DNA of 64,000 nt, taken from assembly GCA_038233075.1 (NCBI GenBank), contig JBBSMQ010000018.1, positions 12,086-76,085 on the forward strand. Reading direction: 5' to 3'. The notes beneath the pieces are model-generated. The model was not told where the DNA came from and made no database searches. It was given only the letters and a program-made list of their open reading frames with translations. The DNA comes from Iamia sp038233075 (GTDB lineage Bacteria > Actinomycetota > Acidimicrobiia > Acidimicrobiales > Iamiaceae). The position numbers and the translations under genes are program-made. This document shows positions 1 through 7,810 of this stretch, piece by piece. Position 1 is the first letter of the stretch; every line of letters starts with the position of its first letter.

Positions 1-3000
1 GTCGGCCACGACCTCCAGGTCCATGTGGTCGAAGGTGATCGGCTGGGCCAGCTCGTAGGAGGTCCACTCCCCGTCCTGGCCGAGGAAGCCGGGGCTCCAG
101 TGGGTGGAGTCGTCGCCGTCGATGGCGGCCGACGCGCCCGCGGTCAGGTCGCCCGACAGTCGGCGGGATGCATCGGACGTGATGCCACCATCGGCCCGGG
201 CGGGTCGGCCCAGCAGCTCGTCGAGCAGGGCCTCGGGGGTGGTGGGCGAGAGTCGGCCTGTCCCCGTGAGCCCGAAGTCGCGAGCCGAGGGCAGCTCCAC
301 GTCGCGCACCAACGTGGGCTCCTCGTCGCTGCGCAGCGCGGCGGTGGGGCGGGTCCGCTTGCGAGTGAGGACGAGGGCCAGGGGGTGATCGGCGGAGGCC
401 GGGCCGACGGCGTCGAGGGCGAAGGTGGGGAGCCGGATGGACTCGTCCAGGCGGACATCGCCATCGCCCAGGCGGATGTCGGCGAAGCCGACGGGGCCGA
501 GGTCGTCGTAGATCTTGCGGCGTCCCGGGTCGGTGTCGGTGATCTCGATGTCGAGGGTGGAGAAGGTGCGCTCCGGGAACTGGAGCCACTCACCCTCGCC
601 GTCGCGCGAGGCTAGGGAAAGGTCGAGGTCGACCGGGTCGCCGCCGTCGAAGCGGAGACGCACCTTGGTGATCCAGCGGTTCTGCACCGTCTTCTGGGCT
701 TGCAGCAGGCGGATCGAGTCGGTGGTCCGGGGCGTGTCGTAGTCGAGCTCGATGCGCTCGCCGATCACCGGGCTGAAGGCGCCGGCGGCCCACGAGGTGC
801 GCAGGTCGTCGTCGAGGGCGGCCGCGGCGCGCTCCTCAGGGGTGTAGCTCACGGGGTTCCCGTAGCCCGAGGCCCGGACGGTGACCCCGCCGGCGGCCTC
901 GGCGACGGTCTGGGCGTCGGTCTCGGCGTCGAGGAAGACCGGCAGGCGGTTGTCGGTGGGGTCGGGGGTCAGCAGGTCCTCGTCGGCCCGCTCGGTCAGG
1001 CCCTCGGTCTCGTGCACGACGCCCCAGCGCTGCGCGGCCTTGCGGTTGGAGTCGGTGATCACGAGCGGGGCGCCCTCGGGCGTGGCATCGACGAGGGCGT
1101 CGGATCCGCCGCCGCCGTCGGCTGCGAACGACGCCGAGTACCGGATGAGCTCCTCACCGTCGATGAGCCCGGCGGCGGCGGCGGCGATGAGCCCGTCGGC
1201 GCTGCCGGCGACCAGGACCGTCGAGGACTCCGGCTTGGCGGCCACGATGGAGGGATCCCCCTCGACGGTGAACAGGCCCACCTTGGGAGGGTTGGGCAGG
1301 TCGGGGTCGGCGCCCAGCTCGATCTCGTCCTGGAGGGGCAGCCTCGGGTCGGGGATGTTGGGCTCGTCGCCACCGAATCCGGTGACCGCCCCCAGCCCGG
1401 GCGCCTCCCGCATGAGGTCGAACACCTGTCGGGGCCGGATGAGGTTGTAGCGCTCGTAGGCCAGATCGCCGCGCAGGACCACGTCGCCGGCGCCCATCAG
1501 GCGGGCGATGGGCGCCACCGCCTCGGGCTCCAGCACCGCCTCCTGCATCTGGCGGTCGAGGGCGTTGACCAGGTCGGCGGCCGGCGGGGTGCCGTAGGGG
1601 ATGAGCTCGCGTGCCACGTAGGGCCGGTCGGTCAGCCCCGGGGTGATGGGGTCGACGGTGTCACCCCACCGGTACGACGCGAAGTCGGCGCCGGGCACCT
1701 CGAGGATGCGGGAGCCGTGGCCCCCGTCGGCCACCCGGTCCCGGGCGTCGATCTCCGCCGCTGCCTGGGTCCAGTACGTCGGCACCTCCTCGGGCCGCTC
1801 CAGGTTGTTGGCGACCATCTGGCCCCGCCAGAGGGGGGGCAGGGCGACGATGGCCAGCACCACCAGGGCGCCGGCGGCCGGTCGCTCCAGGCGTCGCACC
1901 CGTTGGCCCAGGGCGGTCACGGCCATGCCCGAGAGCACGGCCAGACCCAGGCTGAGGAGGGGCACGGCGCGGGGCAGGCTGCGCATGGCCAGCCCGGCCT
2001 GGGACTGCAGGAACGCCTTGAACCCGTTGCCCAGGGGCGCGGGGTCGTCCCACGGGTAGGCCCCGATGGCCACGACCAGTCCGATGACCACCAGGGAGGC
2101 GAAGAAGGCGCGGTGGCGCCAGCGGACCAGCGCCGCGCTCAGCAGGCCGATCACCGGCACCGCGTAGGTGATGAGGATGAGCAGCGGGTTCTGGGTGTAG
2201 GCGACCGAGGGCTCGATCCACGCGCCGAGCTTGTCGTCGCCGTAGAAGTACCAGTAGCCGAGGCCGCGCAGGAGCTCGGGCGCGGACGACGCCTCGGCCA
2301 CCGTCCGGGCCGTCTCGGTGTAGAGGAGCACGTCGAGGCCGAAGGACCCCTGGGCCCACAGCCCGGCGATCCACCACAGCGACGTGCCGAGGGAGAGCAC
2401 GCCGATGCGGGCGGTGACCGCCAACGCGTCGCGGAAGCGGATCTCGCGCAGCACGAAGGTGGCGTAGGGGATCCAGAGGGCGGGCGCGATGCCCACCAGG
2501 AGCAGGGCGGTGGCGTTGCTCGACCCGACGGTGGGCACGGCGAGGGCGAACAGGGCCGGGTGGACCCAGGATCGCTGGCGCGTGGCGCGGATGGTGAGGC
2601 CCAGCATCCAGCCCAGGGCGGTGAACGGCAGCAGCAGGGCCGAGATGCGGGCCCCGAGGGTGAGCACGTAAGGGGACAGGGCGTAGACGAACATGGCCAC
2701 GGTGACGCCCGGGCCGGACTGGCCCAGGCTGCGCAGCAGGTACCGCACCCCCAGGCCGGCGAAGAACAGGATGGACCCGAGCCACAGCCGCTGGGCCAGC
2801 CAGTCCGGCAGCCCGAGGGTCTCGGCCGTCCAGTAGAAGGGGCCCATCGGCCACAGGTAGCCGATGTTCTGGTGGGGGACGGTCCCCAGACCGATGTTGG
2901 GGTCCCACATCGACCAGGCCCGGCTCAGCAGCCGGGCCGGCTCCAGGTACAGGTAGGACTTGGTGTCGGCTCCGACCTGGCCCCGGTGGGTGACCAGCAG

Positions 3001-3105
3001 CGGGAGGTAGCAGATGGCGCCGAGCAGCGCGATCGGTGCCCACGGGCGCAGGGCGTCGCGTCGTGAGGTCGACGGCGCCGGGGGCGCCGCGGTCGTGGTG
3101 CTCAC
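1..3105 (-). CDS. AftD-like alpha-(1->3)-arabinofuranosyltransferase family protein (3' end outside window)
   Basis: The frame opens with GTG at 3105 and runs off the window edge, giving the first 1035 residues. After a short cytoplasmic tail (about 25 residues) comes a long polytopic region to about residue 400 (first helix WAPIALLGAICYLPLLV). The early outward loop has acidic residues (QVGADTKSYLYLEP, about residues 50-63), as in GT-C enzymes that use polyprenyl-phosphate sugars. The later half looks extracytoplasmic and has two discoidin/carbohydrate-binding-like stretches with the LDDDLRTSW (about 770) and IDGDDSTHWSPG (about 1000) pattern. This architecture matches AftD (DUF3367) of mycobacteria, an essential arabinan branching enzyme of about 1400 residues. 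The start follows the stop of the upstream GT4 gene by 28 bases; the ATG overlapping that stop is in a frame that closes after 11 codons. Family assignment is firm; the arabinose substrate is inferred by homology. Confidence 0.88.
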   Translation of the reverse strand, partial: MSTTTAAPPAPSTSRRDALRPWAPIALLGAICYLPLLVTHRGQVGADTKSYLYLEPARLLSRAWSMWDPNIGLGTVPHQNIGYLWPMGPFYWTAETLGLPDWLAQRLWLGSILFFAGLGVRYLLRSLGQSGPGVTVAMFVYALSPYVLTLGARISALLLPFTALGWMLGLTIRATRQRSWVHPALFALAVPTVGSSNATALLLVGIAPALWIPYATFVLREIRFRDALAVTARIGVLSLGTSLWWIAGLWAQGSFGLDVLLYTETARTVAEASSAPELLRGLGYWYFYGDDKLGAWIEPSVAYTQNPLLILITYAVPVIGLLSAALVRWRHRAFFASLVVIGLVVAIGAYPWDDPAPLGNGFKAFLQSQAGLAMRSLPRAVPLLSLGLAVLSGMAVTALGQRVRRLERPAAGALVVLAIVALPPLWRGQMVANNLERPEEVPTYWTQAAAEIDARDRVADGGHGSRILEVPGADFASYRWGDTVDPITPGLTDRPYVARELIPYGTPPAADLVNALDRQMQEAVLEPEAVAPIARLMGAGDVVLRGDLAYERYNLIRPRQVFDLMREAPGLGAVTGFGGDEPNIPDPRLPLQDEIELGADPDLPNPPKVGLFTVEGDPSIVAAKPESSTVLVAGSADGLIAAAAAGLIDGEELIRYSASFAADGGGGSDALVDATPEGAPLVITDSNRKAAQRWGVVHETEGLTERADEDLLTPDPTDNRLPVFLDAETDAQTVAEAAGGVTVRASGYGNPVSYTPEERAAAALDDDLRTSWAAGAFSPVIGERIELDYDTPRTTDSIRLLQAQKTVQNRWITKVRLRFDGGDPVDLDLSLASRDGEGEWLQFPERTFSTLDIEITDTDPGRRKIYDDLGPVGFADIRLGDGDVRLDESIRLPTFALDAVGPASADHPLALVLTRKRTRPTAALRSDEEPTLVRDVELPSARDFGLTGTGRLSPTTPEALLDELLGRPARADGGITSDASRRLSGDLTAGASAAIDGDDSTHWSPGFLGQDGEWTSYELAQPITFDHMDLEVVAD

Positions 3106-3133
3106 GCCGTCGTCGGGTCGCGCCGGACCCTCG

Positions 3134-4342
3134 TCATCCTCGCCGCCAGGCCCGCCACGGCCGGTCGGCCCAGCGCTCGGCCTCCTCGGCCAGAGCGATG
3201 AGGATGGCGCGTGCGGTGGCCTCCCACGTGAAGCGCTGGACGTGCTCACGGGCGCCGGCCGACAGCCGACCCCGCAGCGCGGGGTCCGAGGTGACCGCAG
3301 CCAGGTGGGCGGCCAGCTCGGTCTCGTCGTCGGCGAGGAGGCCGCTGCGCCCATCGGCGACGGCATCGACCTGACCGGGGATGCGGGTGGCGACGGCGGG
3401 GGTGCCGCAGGCTGCCGCCTCGGTGAGGGTCATGTTCCAGCCCTCCCGGACCGAGGACGAGGCGATGACCCAGGCCCGGCGGTAGAGGTCGAGCAGCTCG
3501 TCGTCGCTCACCCGCCCGGCCAGGGTGACCCACTCGTGCGCGTCGAGGCTGGTGATCAGCTCCTCGAGCTCGCTGCGCAGCGGACCGGTGCCGGCGATGA
3601 CCAGCTCCAGGTCAGGGGTGGTGCGGCGAGCCTCGGCGGCGGCGCAGATGAGCCGGTCGAAGCGCTTCACCGGGGCCAGGCGGCCGACGGCCACCACCAG
3701 AGGCCGCTCCGACAGGGGTCCCTCCGGTGTGAAGCGGGGATCGACCCCGGGCGGGACCACGTCGACCCGGTCGGCGCGGAACCCGAGCTCCACCATCTCG
3801 TCCTTGGACGAGGGGGAGAGGGTGATCATGCGGCTGCGCCGGTAGATCAGGGGGGCGACCCGGCGCTCGACGGTGTCGCCCACCTTGGCCAGGTTGGGCG
3901 GCAGCACCAGCTTCCACATGTCGGCGTGGACGTGGTGCAGCAGCACGACGCGGGGGACGGTGGCCCACAGCGGGGAGAAGAAGGGCATGCCGTTCCAGAC
4001 CTCGACCAGGCCGTCGGGGCGACCGTGGCGGCGGCGGATCTCGGCCACGGCGGTGCGGGGGAACACCTGGTAGCGGCCGGCCTTGCGCACCACCTCGTAG
4101 CCGTCGCGCTGGCCGTGGTTGGGATGGCCCTGGGCCCACGAGGTGCGCATCATGACGTCGAGGCCGGACTTGGCCCAGAGCCGGGCCACGTTGGCCGCGT
4201 GGACCTCGGATCCGCCGGCCTCCACGTCGTCGAGGTCGCGCCAGGCGATGAGGTGGATCCGCTGGAGGCCGGCGGCCGCCGCGATGTCCCCCATCTTGGG
4301 CGCCGGCGTCGGGGCGGGTGGGGGCAGGGAGGAGGGGGTCAA
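3134..4342 (-). CDS. Glycosyltransferase family 4 (GT-B fold)
   Basis: A 402-residue cytosolic GT4 enzyme expected to transfer a sugar from a nucleotide-sugar donor during envelope glycan assembly. Visible signs: an N-terminal acceptor-side motif with glycine loop (VEAGGSEVHAANVARLWA, about residues 40-57), VGRLAPVKRFDRLI at the start of the donor domain, and the family EX7E motif in REGWNMTLTEAAACGTP near residue 310. The first 16 residues are proline-rich; an internal ATG at 4294 (MGDIAAAAG) would also give a full domain, so the exact start is open. The gene lies 28 bases upstream of the AftD-like gene on the same strand, suggesting co-transcription and a shared glycan product. The substrate cannot be read from the sequence. 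Confidence 0.88.
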   Translation of the reverse strand: MTPSSLPPPAPTPAPKMGDIAAAAGLQRIHLIAWRDLDDVEAGGSEVHAANVARLWAKSGLDVMMRTSWAQGHPNHGQRDGYEVVRKAGRYQVFPRTAVAEIRRRHGRPDGLVEVWNGMPFFSPLWATVPRVVLLHHVHADMWKLVLPPNLAKVGDTVERRVAPLIYRRSRMITLSPSSKDEMVELGFRADRVDVVPPGVDPRFTPEGPLSERPLVVAVGRLAPVKRFDRLICAAAEARRTTPDLELVIAGTGPLRSELEELITSLDAHEWVTLAGRVSDDELLDLYRRAWVIASSSVREGWNMTLTEAAACGTPAVATRIPGQVDAVADGRSGLLADDETELAAHLAAVTSDPALRGRLSAGAREHVQRFTWEATARAILIALAEEAERWADRPWRAWRRG

Positions 4343-4496
4343 CGGTTCACGAGGGGGGGTGAGCTGCAGGTAGTGTGGCCGCCTGCACCGCGCCGGGCAG
4401 CCGTCTCACGTTAGAGCACGGGTCTCCTGGTGGCGTGGTCACGTCGGGCTCCTTGGCCCGGCGCCCCGGACCCGATCTGACCCGAACCCTGCACCG
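4343..4496. promoter_or_regulatory. Divergent intergenic region
   Basis: A 154-base gap separates the minus-strand GT4 gene from the plus-strand methyltransferase, so promoters for both must lie here or the start sites must be revised. I see no convincing -10/-35 pair or clean palindrome. Confidence 0.4.
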
Positions 4497-5252
4497 ATGA
4501 CCCACCCTGCTCCACCCGACTTCTCCGCCACCCTGGCCGACGTGGCCGACATTCAGGGCTGGATGACAGACGGCCAGGCCCGGCTCCTCTGGGACGGCGC
4601 TCGCACGGTGCCCGACGACGGGCGCATCGTCGAGATCGGGAGCTTCCGCGGACGCTCGACGGTCGTGCTGGCCCGGGCCGCGGCACCCGGGGTCGAGGTC
4701 GTCGCCATCGACCCCCACGCCGGCAACGACCGAGGCCCCCAGGAGATCGACGGGTACGTGGACGAGGCCGCCCTCGACCACGAGGTGTTCAGCGCCAACC
4801 TCGAGGGGGCCCGGGTGCGCGAGCGCGTCACCCACGTCCGGGCCTTCTCCGACGCCGCCCACGGCGAGGTGCCCGACCCCATCGACCTCCTCTACATCGA
4901 CGGTGCCCACCGCTACGGCCCGGCCCGGACCGACATCCGGGACTGGGGGGCCCGGGTCCCTCCGGGCGGGACGCTGCTCATCCACGACTCCTTCAGCTCG
5001 ATCGGGGTCACCCTCGCCATCCTGCGGGAGCTGTTCGTCGGCTCCCGGTGGCGCTACGTGGGCCGGTCCGAGTCGATGACCGAGTACCGGCGGGAGCCGC
5101 TGTCCCCCAAGGCCCGGGTGGCCAACGCCGTGCACCAGGCCCTCGAGCTGCCCTGGTTCGCTCGCAACGTGCTCATCAAGGTGCTCATCACCATCCGCCT
5201 GGGTCAGCTGACGAGGCTCCTGGGTCACGATCCGTCCACCTGGCCCTACTGA
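4497..5252 (+). CDS. Class I SAM-dependent methyltransferase (Methyltransf_24-like)
   Basis: A 251-residue protein with a Rossmann methyltransferase core. Motif I is IVEIGSFRGRSTVVLA (about residues 43-58), the acidic strand-2 end is VVAIDPHAGND, and the post-motif segment LLYIDGAHRYGPARTDI places an Asp-Gly-Ala-His where related O-methyltransferases bind metal or substrate. The C-terminal 60 residues contain an amphipathic, weakly hydrophobic stretch (ELPWFARNVLIKVLITIRLG) that may contact the membrane. It is followed after 16 bases by a GT2 gene, so the two probably form a unit that makes or decorates a lipid-linked sugar. Cephalosporin-hydroxylase-like or sugar O-methyltransferase roles are both possible; the substrate is unknown. 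Confidence 0.8.
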   Translation: MTHPAPPDFSATLADVADIQGWMTDGQARLLWDGARTVPDDGRIVEIGSFRGRSTVVLARAAAPGVEVVAIDPHAGNDRGPQEIDGYVDEAALDHEVFSANLEGARVRERVTHVRAFSDAAHGEVPDPIDLLYIDGAHRYGPARTDIRDWGARVPPGGTLLIHDSFSSIGVTLAILRELFVGSRWRYVGRSESMTEYRREPLSPKARVANAVHQALELPWFARNVLIKVLITIRLGQLTRLLGHDPSTWPY

Positions 5253-5268
5253 ATCGGCGGGAGTTCCC

Positions 5269-5979
5269 ATGACCTACGAGAAGCTGTCCATCGTCATGCC
5301 CGTCTACAACGAGGCGGCCACCCTGCGCACGGCGCTGGGGCGTCTCCTGGCCGTGGAGATGCCGCTGCCCACCGAGATCGTCATCGTCGACGACGGGTCC
5401 TCCGACAGCTGCACCGACCTCATCGCCGACCTGGTCGACGACGAGCGGGTGCGCCTGGTCCGCCAGGAGCCCAACCAGGGCAAGGGCAAGGCCCTGGTCC
5501 GGGGCTTCGACGAGGCCCGGGGCGACCTGCTGACCATCCTCGACGCCGACCTCGAGTACGACCCTCGGGACATCCCCAACCTGTGCCAGCCGGCCCTGGC
5601 CGGGGAGACCCGCGTCGTTTACGGCGCCCGGTCCTACGGCGGCCACGCCGCCTACTCCTTCTGGTTCGTGATCGGCAACAAGCTGGTCGCCATCTGGGCC
5701 AGCATGCTGTTCGACGCCTGGCTGACCGACGTCGAGACGTGCCTGAAGCTGGCCCCCCGCTCGCTGTGGCAGGAGATGGGCATCCGCAGCTCCGGCTTCG
5801 GCATCGAGGCCGAGGTCACCGGCAAGCTCTTGGCGCGGGGGGAGCGCATCTTCGAGGTGCCGATCTCCTACAAGGCCCGCGGCCGCGAGGACGGCAAGAA
5901 GATCGAGTGGACCGACGGCGTCGAGGCCCTCTGGATCCTGCTCAAGATCCGCTTCGGCAGCCGTCGGGGTCGGCGCTAG
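5269..5979 (+). CDS. Glycosyltransferase family 2, polyprenyl-phosphate sugar synthase-like
   Basis: A 236-residue GT-A enzyme. It opens with LSIVMPVYNEAATL, has the nucleotide-binding EIVIVDDGSSDSC and the metal-binding DxD-type motif ILDADLEYDP near residue 90, and ends with YKARGREDGKKIEWTDG, typical of dolichyl/polyprenyl-phosphate mannose or glucose synthases. It lacks the C-terminal membrane helices of the GtrB/ArnC branch. A purine-rich GGGAG lies 8 bases before the ATG. The product, a polyprenyl-phosphate monosaccharide, would be the donor for the GT-C enzymes encoded around it (inference). It is paralogous to the gene at 9974. Confidence 0.87.
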   Translation: MTYEKLSIVMPVYNEAATLRTALGRLLAVEMPLPTEIVIVDDGSSDSCTDLIADLVDDERVRLVRQEPNQGKGKALVRGFDEARGDLLTILDADLEYDPRDIPNLCQPALAGETRVVYGARSYGGHAAYSFWFVIGNKLVAIWASMLFDAWLTDVETCLKLAPRSLWQEMGIRSSGFGIEAEVTGKLLARGERIFEVPISYKARGREDGKKIEWTDGVEALWILLKIRFGSRRGRR

Positions 5980-5992
5980 TTCTCTGTCCCGG

Positions 5993-7810
5993 TCAGGCCG
6001 AGGCGGAGGGGGTGACGATCACCGCGGTCGGGAGGAACAGCTCGACCATCTCGCTGATGTCGGCCACCACCTCGTCGGGGAGGTCGGGCTCGGCCAGCAG
6101 GACGGCGAACAGGCTGCCCCCGGCCCGGAGGGCATCGGCCTGCTCGGCCAGGTCGAGGGTCTCGAGGCGGTCGGCGACCCGACCGCGCAGGGTGGCGTAG
6201 CGGCGCTGCTCGGCGGGGCTGCGGACGTCGGCCCGAGCCACCACCTCCGCCCCGGGGAGGGCTGCGGTCTCCTCGATCGCCTCGTCGCCGCTGACGACCC
6301 AGACCACATCGTCGGCCTCGTCGCCGTCGATGACCCGGTGGGGCTCGGCCGCGGCGGAGAACGCCTCGTCCACGCCGACGTCGAAGCCCTGACGCTCGAG
6401 CTCGAGCACCATGCCGATGCCGACGCCGCCGAGGGCCGCGGGGTCGCGCCACCGCACGAGGTGGCGGGCATCGGCCTCGAGGGAGGCGGTGGTGGGCTCG
6501 ATGAGGGCGGTGATGGTGTCGGACTGGCGCTCGCTGGACACCTCGGTCCCGGCGAAGCGGGTGCCCCCGGCGACCAGACCGACGAGGAGCGCCAGGGCCA
6601 CCGCGACCGGCACCAGGGGCTCGGCCGCCCGCGACCGCTGGGCCCGGAGGGCGCTCACCACGTGCGCACCGGTCGCGACCAGCAGGAAACCGGTGAGGGT
6701 CCAGGTCCACTTGAAGAGGTACACGAAGGCGATGCCGAAGATGCGGCTGATGCCGACCCACGCGGCGAGCAGGGCCACGGCCAGCACCACGTCGAGAGCA
6801 CGCCAGCGGGGGGGCAGGCGGCGGCGGGCCACCAGAGCGGTGCCGACCCACGCCAGGAGCAGTGCGATCCCGCCCAGGGGCACGCCCGCGGTGGACTCGG
6901 CGCCGCGCATCAGCCCTCCGGTGGGGTCGAGCTGGAGCACGAGCAGGTGCAGAGCTCGGCCGGGGCCCACGTAGGGGGCATCGGGGTGGGTGAAGGAGTA
7001 ACGGAGGGCGGAGAGGTTCCCGGGGTCGTTGGTCGCCTGGTCCACCAGCGGAGGCACCCAGAGCAGAACGGTGAGGGCCAGGGCGCCGCCGAGCCAGGGG
7101 AGGAGGCGCGCCAGCCCACCCGCGGATCGGGTGCGCCACGCGTCCCATCCCGCGGCGACCCCGGCCAGCCCGCACAGGGTCAGCGCCACCGGGGGGGTGC
7201 TGGCGTGGGTCTGGACCACGTGGGACGCGGCGCCCGCCACCACCAGCAGCATCCACCGGTGGCCCAGGAGGACCCCCCATGTGCCCACGATCAGGGCCGG
7301 GAACCACATGAGGGGCAGGGTCGGGTTCCAGGGCATCAGCATGGCCTCGGGGCCGTAGCCGCTGACCAGCAGCAAGGCCACGGCGCCCACCGCGGCGGCC
7401 ACCCGCCGACCCCCGATGCGCAGGGCACAGACCGCGGCCAGGGTGGCACCGGCCAGGTTGGCGACGGCCACGGCCACGTTGACCGCCCACGACGAGGCAC
7501 CGAACAGGCGCCAGGTGGGCCACATCGACCAGAACATGGTCGGGCCCGGGTGACTGCCCTGCTGGCCGTCGGGACCGAGGATGCGGCCCGCCGCTCCGAC
7601 CAGCGGGGGGTGGGACCACAGCGAGAGGAGGCGCAGGTTGTTCTGCCCGTAGTCCCCGACGGGATACCAGGTGTGACGGGCCAGCAGGGCCAGCCCCAGG
7701 ATGAGGGGCAGGGCCACGGCGGCGGGGGTCAACCACCACAGCCGTTCGAGCCCGGCGGCCCTCCCGACAGCGGGGCGCGAGGCGCGAGCCGGGGTACCTC
7801 GGGTCATCAT
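5993..7810 (-). CDS. Polytopic membrane protein, putative GT-C type glycosyltransferase
   Basis: A 605-residue integral membrane protein with roughly ten or more hydrophobic helices in the first 440 residues and a soluble C-terminal domain of about 150 residues. The first extracytoplasmic loop (YPVGDYGQNNLRLLSLWSHP, about residues 47-66) carries an acidic residue where GT-C enzymes place the catalytic Asp, followed by a Gly/Pro-rich loop ending in GSHPGP. I do not recognise a named family. The start lies inside the stop of the gene at 7807-9858: ATG at 7810 overlaps that gene's TGA (ATGA), with a second in-frame ATG at 7807. The pair is therefore probably translationally coupled and functionally linked. 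The 13-base gap to the converging GT2 gene leaves no room for another feature. Confidence 0.72.
   Translation of the reverse strand: MMTRGTPARASRPAVGRAAGLERLWWLTPAAVALPLILGLALLARHTWYPVGDYGQNNLRLLSLWSHPPLVGAAGRILGPDGQQGSHPGPTMFWSMWPTWRLFGASSWAVNVAVAVANLAGATLAAVCALRIGGRRVAAAVGAVALLLVSGYGPEAMLMPWNPTLPLMWFPALIVGTWGVLLGHRWMLLVVAGAASHVVQTHASTPPVALTLCGLAGVAAGWDAWRTRSAGGLARLLPWLGGALALTVLLWVPPLVDQATNDPGNLSALRYSFTHPDAPYVGPGRALHLLVLQLDPTGGLMRGAESTAGVPLGGIALLLAWVGTALVARRRLPPRWRALDVVLAVALLAAWVGISRIFGIAFVYLFKWTWTLTGFLLVATGAHVVSALRAQRSRAAEPLVPVAVALALLVGLVAGGTRFAGTEVSSERQSDTITALIEPTTASLEADARHLVRWRDPAALGGVGIGMVLELERQGFDVGVDEAFSAAAEPHRVIDGDEADDVVWVVSGDEAIEETAALPGAEVVARADVRSPAEQRRYATLRGRVADRLETLDLAEQADALRAGGSLFAVLLAEPDLPDEVVADISEMVELFLPTAVIVTPSASA

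Noticed and set aside
700..3066. Plus-strand frame of 788 codons
   Set aside because: Antisense to the AftD-like gene, without recognisable motifs.
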